This document shows positions 1 to 5,751 of a stretch of DNA of 5,984 nt, piece after piece. Source of the DNA: DUAL01 sp964452095. Lineage in GTDB: Bacteria > Bacteroidota > Bacteroidia > Flavobacteriales > BACL11. Under the pieces are notes generated by a model that had not been told where the DNA came from, ran no database searches, and was given only the letters and a program-made list of their open reading frames with translations. Both the position numbers and the translations under genes were made by a program. Position 1 is the first letter of the stretch, and every line of letters begins with the position of its first letter. Where the stretch lies: the NCBI GenBank assembly GCA_964452095.1, contig CAYVKX010000101.1:1-5984 (forward strand), written 5' to 3'.

Positions 1-24
1 TATTAGCACCTTAAAATTAATAAG

Positions 25-60
25 AGATAACCCTCTTAAGTTATCTTGAACCTTTTTTTT
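25..60 (+). terminator. Possible weak terminator for a gene left of the window
   Basis: AGATAAC (25-31) can pair with GTTATCT (40-46) around an 8-base loop, and eight T residues follow at 53-60 after a 6-base gap. The direction suits a plus-strand gene entering from the left and ending before hutU, which runs towards it. The stem is AT-rich with only two G-C pairs, and the gap before the T-run is unfavourable, so this is tentative. The rest of 1-148 shows no gene and no convincing minus-strand terminator for hutU. Confidence 0.3.
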
Positions 61-148
61 AATTTGATTTTTACGAATAATTTTCAGCAAAAATAAAGTG
101 ATAATTAACTTTGTGAAATAACTATTTTGGAAATCTTACTTGTTCAAG

Positions 149-2152
149 TTACAAATCCAATCCATTTATCAAATCATCATCAGCAGTATTTGGTATAGTA
201 ACTTTTAAGTCAGAATTCATTTCCATTGCTCTTTTTATTGCAAAGTTGGCTTCTTTGTTTCTTGCCCAACTTCTTCTAGATATCCCATTATTAACATCCC
301 AGAATAGCATAGATTTTAATCTTCTGTCTGCATCAGCTGTTCCATCCAAAAGCATTCCAAAACCACCATTAATTACTTCACCCCAACCAACACCACCACC
401 ATTATGGATAGATACCCAAGTAGCACCTCTAAAGCTATCGCCAATAACATTATGGATAGCCATATCAGCAGTAAATTGTGATCCGTCATAAATATTGGAT
501 GTTTCTCTGTATGGAGAATCCGTTCCTGATACATCATGATGATCACGACCTAAAACTACAGGAGCAGAAAGTGTGCCATCAGCAATTGCATTATTAAAAG
601 CCTCAGCAATTTTCATTCTACCTTCAGCATCAGCATATAAAATACGGGCTTGTGAACCAACTACCATCTTATTTTCCCCTGCTGCTTTTATCCAATTGAT
701 ATTGTCACTCATTTGTAGTTTAATCTCCTCTGGAGCTTCTTTCATCAATTCTTCCAGAACATCAGCAGCTATCTTGTCAGTAATTGCTAAATCTTTTGCG
801 TCATTTGATGCACATACCCACCTGAAAGGACCAAACCCATAATCAAAGCACATTGGTCCCATTATATCTTGAACATAAGAAGCATATTTAAAATCTCCAT
901 TAGGTTTTAAAATATCAGCTCCTGCACGGCTAGCTTCTAGTAAAAAAGCATTTCCATAATCAAAGAAATACATTCCTCTTTCAGCTAAAGTATTAATTGC
1001 ATTGGTATGTCTTACTAATGTTTTTTGTACTTCCTCCTTAAATTGCTCAGGGTTTTCTGCCATCATTTCATTGGCATCTTCATAACTCATTCCTACTGGG
1101 TAGTAGCCACCAGCCCATGGATTGTGTAAAGAAGTTTGATCAGAGCCTATTTCAATATGAATATTTTTTTCTACAACTCTTTCCCATAGGTCAACTATAT
1201 TACCTTCATAAGCAATAGAAACAGCTTCTTTATTCTCCTTTGCTTCTATTGCTCTATCTAGTAATTTGTCTAAATCAGTAAATACTTCATCCACCCAACC
1301 TTGTTCGTGTCTTTTGTAAGTAGCTTGTGGATTTACTTCTGCAACTATACAAACTCCTTTAGCAATAACTCCAGCTTTTGGCTGAGCGCCAGACATTCCT
1401 CCTAATCCTGCAGTAATGAATATTTTACCACTTAAATCTTCTGCTTTTGGATCAATTTTTCTTGCTGCATTCAATACAGTGATAGTTGTTCCGTGTACAA
1501 TTCCTTGAGGTCCGATATACATAAAACTTCCTGCTGTCATTTGTCCGTATTGAGTAACGCCTAAGGCATTGAATTTCTCCCAATCATCAGGCTTAGAGTA
1601 GTTAGGAATCATCATTCCATTTGTTACTACAACTCTAGGAGCATCTTTATGTGAAGGAAAAAGTCCCATAGGATGACCAGAATATAAAACTAAGGTTTGC
1701 TCATCAGTCATTTCTGCTAAGTATTGCATGCAAAGAAGGTACTGTGCCCAGTTTTGAAATACAGCACCATTCCCTCCATAAGTAATCAATTCCTCAGGAT
1801 GTTGAGCGATATCGTCATCTAAGTTGTTAGAGAGCATCATTTGTATTGCAGCAGCTTGCTTGCTTTTATGAGGAAAATCTTCTAAATGCCTTGCCTTAAT
1901 ATCATAGTTGGGCATAAAACGATACATGTATATTCTACCGTAATTTTTTAATTCTTCAGCAAATTCAGGAGCTAATACAGTATGCATGTGCTCAGGAAAA
2001 TAACGCAAAGCATTACGGATAGCCAGTTGTTTTTCTTCTTTTAAAAGAATATCCTTTCTATTAGGAGTATGGCTAACATTTGGGTTAATATTTTTCTTTG
2101 CAGGGAGTTCTGATGGAATTCCTGCTAAAATAGCTTGTTTAAGATTTGTCAT
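149..2152 (-). CDS. hutU: Urocanate hydratase (urocanase), long form
   Basis: This cytosolic NAD+-dependent enzyme hydrates urocanate to 4-imidazolone-5-propionate, the second step of histidine degradation to glutamate. The 667-residue product has urocanase signatures throughout: YGGNGAVFQNW (125-135), GQMTAGSFMYIGPQG (203-217), the NAD-binding glycine stretch GLGGMSGAQPKAG (249-261), GFGPFRWVC (439-447) in the region where classical urocanases have their F-Q-G-L-P-x-R-I-C-W active-site pattern, RDHHDVSGTDSPYRET (536-551) and GATWVSIHNGGGVGWGE (576-592). It is about 100 residues longer than the classical Pseudomonas/Bacillus enzyme (about 555), as in the long urocanases I know from Bacteroidota and animals. 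The gene appears intact from ATG to TAA. It overlaps the end of the DUF5522 gene by 14 bases, so it is probably cotranscribed from the promoter at 2323-2351 and translationally coupled. No other histidine-utilisation gene (hutH, hutI, hutG) lies in the window. Which Cys is the NAD-contacting one cannot be settled by eye. Confidence 0.97.
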   Translation of the reverse strand: MTNLKQAILAGIPSELPAKKNINPNVSHTPNRKDILLKEEKQLAIRNALRYFPEHMHTVLAPEFAEELKNYGRIYMYRFMPNYDIKARHLEDFPHKSKQAAAIQMMLSNNLDDDIAQHPEELITYGGNGAVFQNWAQYLLCMQYLAEMTDEQTLVLYSGHPMGLFPSHKDAPRVVVTNGMMIPNYSKPDDWEKFNALGVTQYGQMTAGSFMYIGPQGIVHGTTITVLNAARKIDPKAEDLSGKIFITAGLGGMSGAQPKAGVIAKGVCIVAEVNPQATYKRHEQGWVDEVFTDLDKLLDRAIEAKENKEAVSIAYEGNIVDLWERVVEKNIHIEIGSDQTSLHNPWAGGYYPVGMSYEDANEMMAENPEQFKEEVQKTLVRHTNAINTLAERGMYFFDYGNAFLLEASRAGADILKPNGDFKYASYVQDIMGPMCFDYGFGPFRWVCASNDAKDLAITDKIAADVLEELMKEAPEEIKLQMSDNINWIKAAGENKMVVGSQARILYADAEGRMKIAEAFNNAIADGTLSAPVVLGRDHHDVSGTDSPYRETSNIYDGSQFTADMAIHNVIGDSFRGATWVSIHNGGGVGWGEVINGGFGMLLDGTADADRRLKSMLFWDVNNGISRRSWARNKEANFAIKRAMEMNSDLKVTIPNTADDDLINGLDL

Positions 2153-2315
2153 TCTGTTTCTTTTTATCTTCTTTTTTATAAGGACAATGCTTGCAATTGT
2201 TGTTGCAACAGTATCCTCTTTTTAAATGATACTTCTCAGTAAAAATGATATACCCATCAGGAGAATGGTAGTATTCGTCTTTATCTAGTTTATCTATTTT
2301 TGAAAAGCCCTTCAT
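2139..2315 (-). CDS. Small Cys-rich DUF5522-family protein
   Basis: This 58-residue ORF begins MKGFSKIDKLDKDEYYHSPD and contains YHLKRGYCC (29-37) and CKHCPY (41-46). The four cysteines C36, C37, C41 and C44, with His43 between the last pair, form a CCx3CxxC cluster that could bind a metal. The pattern (Asp/Tyr-rich start, 'G-hydrophobic-FTEKYHLKRGYCC', 'C+HCPY', Lys-rich tail) matches my memory of the DUF5522 family of small proteins of unknown function. Signal peptide and membrane segment are absent, so it should be cytosolic. The ATG at 2315 is the only Met in the frame, and the TAA at 2139-2141 lies inside hutU. The promoter at 2323-2351 places transcription start within a few bases of this ATG, implying a leaderless or nearly leaderless message. 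Its role in or near histidine degradation is unknown; the coupling with hutU suggests shared expression rather than proven shared function. Confidence 0.85.
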   Translation of the reverse strand: MKGFSKIDKLDKDEYYHSPDGYIIFTEKYHLKRGYCCNNNCKHCPYKKEDKKKQNDKS

Positions 2316-2328
2316 TTTGCTGCAAAAT
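2314..2328. promoter_or_regulatory. Palindrome over the -7 box and start codon of the DUF5522 gene
   Basis: ATTTTGC-T-GCAAAAT is a perfect inverted repeat with 7-base arms and a single central base. It covers most of the predicted -7 element (2330-2323), the transcription start and the first bases of the ATG (2315). It shares the TTTGC/GCAAA half-site with the second palindrome at 2335-2352. The two centres are about 22 bases apart, near two helical turns, which would suit two regulator dimers on one face. Operator function is inferred; the TTTGC half-site also resembles Bacteroidota promoter elements, so part of the symmetry may be promoter sequence. Confidence 0.4.
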
Positions 2329-2351
2329 TAAGATATTTGCCCGAATGCAAA
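2323..2351 (-). promoter_or_regulatory. Bacteroidota-type promoter for the DUF5522-hutU pair
   Basis: On the minus strand TTTG (2351-2348) is followed after exactly 17 bases by TAATTTTG (2330-2323), a perfect fit to the Bacteroidota consensus TTTG / TAnnTTTG with its usual 17-19 base spacer. Seven bases (CAGCAAA) separate the -7 box from the ATG at 2315, so the predicted start site falls at about 2316-2318. The -33 element lies within the inverted repeat at 2335-2352. A factor bound there would be expected to affect this promoter. Confidence 0.7.
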
Positions 2352-2352
2352 T
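2332..2352. repeat. Left copy of a 21-base direct repeat with internal inverted repeat
   Basis: GATATTTGCCC, then GA, then ATGCAAAT. The copy at 5731-5751 differs only in the two central bases (GA here, AG there). Inside it, ATTTGC (2335-2340) and GCAAAT (2347-2352) form an inverted repeat with a 6-base spacer. On the plus strand it reads into ATG CAA ATT AGA TTT TAA (start at 2345), the same Met-Gln-Ile beginning as the PLP enzyme at 5744 but closed by a stop after five codons. It lies 22 bases beyond the stop of the leucine-rich repeat gene and holds the -33 box of the DUF5522-hutU promoter. Confidence 0.8.
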
Positions 2353-2374
2353 TAGATTTTAAAGAAAGAAAAGA

Positions 2375-3661
2375 TTATTCAATTAAGATTCTCTTTTCTA
2401 CAGTACCGTCTCTATAAATGTAGAATAGCGGGATATTTTTTTTATTAGGAGTTTCTCTTCCGAGTACATCTACTATTTTTAATAGTTGTTTATTAGTATT
2501 GAAAATTTGTTCATTTGTTGAGGTATTTGTTAAGATATCAATAGTCCAATAATTATTATCACCTAAGATGAGGTTGAAACAATGAACACAATTAAGACTG
2601 GAATTTATATTTTGAACTAGAATTGAAGCGCTTAAACAAATCTCGAATGTATCATTAGGATTTGCAGAAGGTAAAGGTATAGTTGTCGATTGAGTAGGTA
2701 AAAAAACATAAAATTGACCATTTGCATCATGTATCCAAGCCCACCAAGTAAATGAATTAGGTATGTTATTTGTAGCATTGCAAAGCAAATCATTATTGTT
2801 TGTGTCAATACTTAACTGCACATTAATCAAATTACAATCGATACTACCATTATAGTTACAAGTTGTTGAAAAATAATTTTGAGGATCATAACTAAAATTA
2901 GCTCCTATCCAATTTGTAGATGAATAAATTGAATCATAAACAGAAATACAATATAAGTTTGGGTTGTTTAATGTGCTGATTGAACTGATCATACTCCCAA
3001 AAGTATATGGGGTGCCAATTTGAAGGAATGAAAGATTATTATTACTACAATCTAGATTGTTCATCCCAGGAAAAGTTACAAGAGATGTTAAATTATTATT
3101 GCTGCAATATAATAATGATAGGTGTGGATGCATATTAATAGATGTAAGCATATTATTGTTGCAAAAACAATTCATTAAATAAGGGTGTTGTGATATATCT
3201 AAATAAGTTAATTGGTTATTATCGCAATTGAGAAATGATAAATTTGGACAAGTTGAAAGGTCTAAAGTGCTTAATGAATTACCAACAATAGATACACTAG
3301 ATAAGCTAGGTAAATTATTTAGTGTTATAGAAGTTAATTGATTGTTATTGCATTCTATCTCATCTAAATCGTTAAGATTGTTAATTGTCAAATTACTAAT
3401 ATTATTATCATTAATCCACAATGTTTGTAAATCAAGAAAATCGTTAATTCCAGTAAGGTCAGAAATGTTTTCATTATTTGCATATATAAATAATACACTA
3501 GCTATATTAGATGTAAGCACAGAATCATTTCCAAAAATACCGTCACCTATTCCGTTATATTCTAAATAATCTTCAAAATTATCATCAGGAACATGGGTTT
3601 TTTGTTGTGCTACAATTAATAGTGGTGTAGAAATTATGCATATAAAGATATAGAATTTCAT
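2375..3661 (-). CDS. Secreted leucine-rich repeat protein with short T9SS-like C-terminal tail
   Basis: The 428-residue product starts with a signal peptide (about 1-20, ending IVAQQ). It then has the Bacteroidota LRR opening HVPDDNFEDYLE (23-34), repeats of the form 'L..L.C.NN.LTSL' at about 57-215 (ECNNNQLTSI, NCDNNQLTYL, YCSNNNLTSL, DCSNNNLSFL), a Cys-containing region (about 237-365) and a tail at 392-428 with LLKIVDVLGRE and LFYIYRDGTVEKR. Such tails end T9SS cargo in marine Flavobacteriales as I know them; it lacks the YPNP motif of the standard type A domain. The protein should be surface-bound or released, perhaps binding or adhering; no catalytic motif is seen. An in-frame ATG at 3697 would add 12 residues before the signal peptide and overlap the upstream gene. 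I chose 3661 because it gives a clean signal peptide 10 bases after that gene's stop, which suggests cotranscription. Confidence 0.88.
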   Translation of the reverse strand: MKFYIFICIISTPLLIVAQQKTHVPDDNFEDYLEYNGIGDGIFGNDSVLTSNIASVLFIYANNENISDLTGINDFLDLQTLWINDNNISNLTINNLNDLDEIECNNNQLTSITLNNLPSLSSVSIVGNSLSTLDLSTCPNLSFLNCDNNQLTYLDISQHPYLMNCFCNNNMLTSINMHPHLSLLYCSNNNLTSLVTFPGMNNLDCSNNNLSFLQIGTPYTFGSMISSISTLNNPNLYCISVYDSIYSSTNWIGANFSYDPQNYFSTTCNYNGSIDCNLINVQLSIDTNNNDLLCNATNNIPNSFTWWAWIHDANGQFYVFLPTQSTTIPLPSANPNDTFEICLSASILVQNINSSLNCVHCFNLILGDNNYWTIDILTNTSTNEQIFNTNKQLLKIVDVLGRETPNKKNIPLFYIYRDGTVEKRILIE

Positions 3662-3671
3662 ATTATTCAAT

Positions 3672-5696
3672 TTATTTAATGATGGTGATTTTACCAAACT
3701 TTTGTATAATTCCTATATCTAATGTGTAGTTGTACAATCCGCTTGGTAAATGGCTGATGTCAAATCGATTAACATTAGGAATTACTGTGTTTTGTAATAC
3801 TTTTTCCCCTTGTATATCGTACAAAATAAATATTTCCTCACCCTCTACATTATCCAATTCTAACACGAAATAATCTTGAGCAGGGTTTGGGTAAACTTGA
3901 TATTCATTTTTTATTATTAGTCCTTTTCGTGCTGGAGGAAAACAGGTAGTGTTTATAGGTGTATTGTAAATAAGATTTAGATTACCACCACCTAAATTAA
4001 TAGGCGTTAATGGTGTTTGGTTAGGGTCGTACTCTGGAAATCCAGTAATATCTCTTACATACCAATCAATATTTACTCCTGTATTATTCCATGATGTCCC
4101 TTCAATTTCTACTGGTATCGTACCTAAAGTCCAAACATTGTCAGATGATTGTGCAGGCGAGCCAATTTGTAATGGGTTAGAAGAAGCACTAACCGTTCCG
4201 TTAAACCAAACGCCTGTTTCACAAAATTCAAAGCGGTTGCATTCTATTTCTATATTTGAATAGTTTTGTGTAAATACTAGCCCTTTTTTAGCGCCTACAA
4301 ATTTATTACTTTTTATTACAGATGAAGAACAAGTTTCTGCTAATATTGCAGTACCAAAAGTACTAGGGAACATTGTTCCATTATAGGTATCTTCAATATA
4401 ATTAGATATAATATTAGTGTTATAACATTCTGTAATATCTATTCCTCTACCGACTCCAGAAGGTGCATTAGGGAAAATTGGATTAGGTCTTTCACTATAC
4501 TTAATATTGTTGTTATTTATTATTGTAAAAGTTTTAACTAAGTCAGCTTTTAGCCCAATTCTTATACTGTCCATAAAATTATTTGCTACTATAGTGTTAG
4601 GGTAGTTTTGGTTAGGGTTTTTAAGGTTAATGCCAATATTTCCAAAATTAATTATATTTTCATCAATATTAATAGTGCCACCTTGCATATTTTTGTTGTA
4701 AATACCAGAATTATCAAAATCTCTAATTACATTGTTAGCTATATCAATATTCATACATTTAGATAAAAATACACCATCTTTTATATTAGCGATATAGTTA
4801 TTGGTTACTTTTATATTTTGCATAACCTTTTTTCCAAAAACACCTCTTTCAGAATCAGTTATATGATTTTTATAATATTGGTTAGGCCCTCCAATAATTA
4901 GGGAATATGCTGTGTTATTACTAGCTTCTGTATGAATTGCACTTCCACTATTATTGATACTAGGGTTTGAAAATATATTTCTAAATATATTACTTATTAC
5001 ACTTACATCAGATTTATCAATTTTAATGCCATAGTTTGCATTTTCAAATGTATTTGGATCATTAAGGTTAATAGGTATTCCTATGGTAATATTTTCAATA
5101 TTATTGATTTCAACACATTTTCGTGTAATTAAATTATTTATACCATTTCCGTCATTTGTAAAAAGATTTGATTGTATTATTCCATTATGAGGGTTTGGGC
5201 TATTTTCTATTTTAAAATGAACATAATTGTTTTTAAATGTAGTGTTAATAATGTCAAAATCCCCTTCATTTTCAGAATGTATTCCAATATTTGCATCTTG
5301 AATAATTACATTTCCTTGAGTAATTATTTTTTCTGAACTATTGTCAAGATAAATTTTATTCCAAGGTATAGTATTGTTTGGGCATTTTTGAATATTTACA
5401 TTTAATAATGTAAGCTCACTACTTAAATCAAAATCAATTTGTGCATTTTCACCAAGATAAATATTTATTGTAGTGCCGCCCAAACCATTAGTGTAAGAAA
5501 AAATCCCACTTATTGTAGCACTACCATTATGGTCAATAAAAAAATCCGAAAGAGGAGTAGTTGGTGTAAGGAGTGTTCCAGTAAGGTCAATAACAGTTGT
5601 AGGCAGTACGGTTGAACAGCTAGGAGTTTGTCCAAAACTATATTGATAAAATAGTAATAGATTAATTAGTGTTGTTAATTTAAATAACTCTTTCAT
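3672..5696 (-). CDS. Secreted right-handed beta-helix protein with type A T9SS sorting domain
   Basis: The 674-residue product has a signal peptide (about 1-23, Lys-containing start, hydrophobic LINLLLF core, FGQ at its end). From about 125 to 500 it carries degenerate 20-25 residue repeats such as 'NNVIRDFDNSGIY', 'NNFMDSIRIGLKA', 'SNYIEDTYNGT' and 'CNRFEFCETGVWF'. These are typical of parallel beta-helix (PbH1, pectin-lyase-like) folds, with Asn ladders and alternating hydrophobic strands. The last about 77 residues are a T9SS type A domain: YPNPAQDYFVLEL (602-614), YDIQGEKV, FDISHLPSGLY and GKITIIK at the end. It is predicted to cross the outer membrane by T9SS and be attached or released. 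No conserved pectate-lyase catalytic motif was recognised, so it may be structural or carbohydrate-binding rather than enzymatic. The ATG at 5696 is preceded by an A-rich stretch with GAG but no strong ribosome binding site and no perfect promoter. It is probably first in a two-gene unit with the LRR gene. Confidence 0.87.
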   Translation of the reverse strand: MKELFKLTTLINLLLFYQYSFGQTPSCSTVLPTTVIDLTGTLLTPTTPLSDFFIDHNGSATISGIFSYTNGLGGTTINIYLGENAQIDFDLSSELTLLNVNIQKCPNNTIPWNKIYLDNSSEKIITQGNVIIQDANIGIHSENEGDFDIINTTFKNNYVHFKIENSPNPHNGIIQSNLFTNDGNGINNLITRKCVEINNIENITIGIPINLNDPNTFENANYGIKIDKSDVSVISNIFRNIFSNPSINNSGSAIHTEASNNTAYSLIIGGPNQYYKNHITDSERGVFGKKVMQNIKVTNNYIANIKDGVFLSKCMNIDIANNVIRDFDNSGIYNKNMQGGTINIDENIINFGNIGINLKNPNQNYPNTIVANNFMDSIRIGLKADLVKTFTIINNNNIKYSERPNPIFPNAPSGVGRGIDITECYNTNIISNYIEDTYNGTMFPSTFGTAILAETCSSSVIKSNKFVGAKKGLVFTQNYSNIEIECNRFEFCETGVWFNGTVSASSNPLQIGSPAQSSDNVWTLGTIPVEIEGTSWNNTGVNIDWYVRDITGFPEYDPNQTPLTPINLGGGNLNLIYNTPINTTCFPPARKGLIIKNEYQVYPNPAQDYFVLELDNVEGEEIFILYDIQGEKVLQNTVIPNVNRFDISHLPSGLYNYTLDIGIIQKFGKITIIK

Positions 5697-5730
5697 ACTC
5701 TTTTTTTCGCAAGATAGTAATTTTATTTAT

Positions 5731-5738
5731 GATATTTG
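5731..5738 (+). promoter_or_regulatory. Weak -7-like element just before the PLP-enzyme gene
   Basis: GATATTTG matches TAnnTTTG except at the first base and ends five bases before the ATG at 5744, which would again give a nearly leaderless message as for the DUF5522 gene. No TTTG or TTG is found 17-23 bases upstream (the region is T-rich and then AAGATAGTAATTTTA), so the promoter is incomplete. If the neighbouring secreted genes were inserted here, the original -33 region may have been lost. Confidence 0.25.
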
Positions 5739-5751
5739 CCCAGATGCAAAT
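5731..5751. repeat. Right copy of the 21-base direct repeat, containing the PLP-enzyme start codon
   Basis: GATATTTGCCC, then AG, then ATGCAAAT; 19 of 21 bases match the copy at 2332-2352 in the same orientation. It holds the same inverted repeat, ATTTGC (5734-5739) and GCAAAT (5746-5751). The ATG at 5744-5746 lies within it. Similarity falls off immediately on both sides, apart from general AT-richness. Together the two copies bracket the beta-helix and LRR genes exactly. Confidence 0.8.

Noticed and set aside
94..112. Hairpin AAAGT/ACTTT followed on the minus strand by ATTTTT, as a hutU terminator.
   Set aside because: The stem has only five pairs, one of them G-C, with an 8-base loop; such structures are expected by chance in DNA this AT-rich.
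138..149. Palindrome ACTTG-TT-CAAGT at the hutU stop codon.
   Set aside because: The two-base loop is too tight for a stable RNA hairpin, no T-run follows, and there is no second copy to suggest a protein site.
246..842. Plus-strand open frames at 246-491 and 573-842.
   Set aside because: They lie wholly inside hutU on the opposite strand, their translations look like antisense of a conserved enzyme, and they have no start signals or recognisable domains.
2335..2352. Inverted repeat ATTTGC-N6-GCAAAT as a transcription terminator after the leucine-rich repeat gene.
   Set aside because: The stem is short with no T-run on the minus strand immediately after it, and the sequence carries the -33 box of the next promoter, so a promoter or operator role fits better.
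3000..3400. Short recurring DNA words such as ttattattg and attgttattgc as a tandem repeat or CRISPR-like array.
   Set aside because: They are codons of the leucine-rich repeats (Cys-x-Asn-Asn-Asn units) in one continuous reading frame, with irregular spacing and no unique spacers.
3342..3569. Plus-strand open frame of 75 codons.
   Set aside because: It is antisense to the leucine-rich repeat region; its Leu/Ser-rich product follows from the complementary repeat codons and has no supporting start signal.
3662..3697. Upstream ATG at 3697 as the start of the leucine-rich repeat gene.
   Set aside because: It would place 12 polar residues before the signal peptide and overlap the beta-helix gene by 26 bases; the ATG at 3661 gives a standard signal peptide and a 10-base gap.
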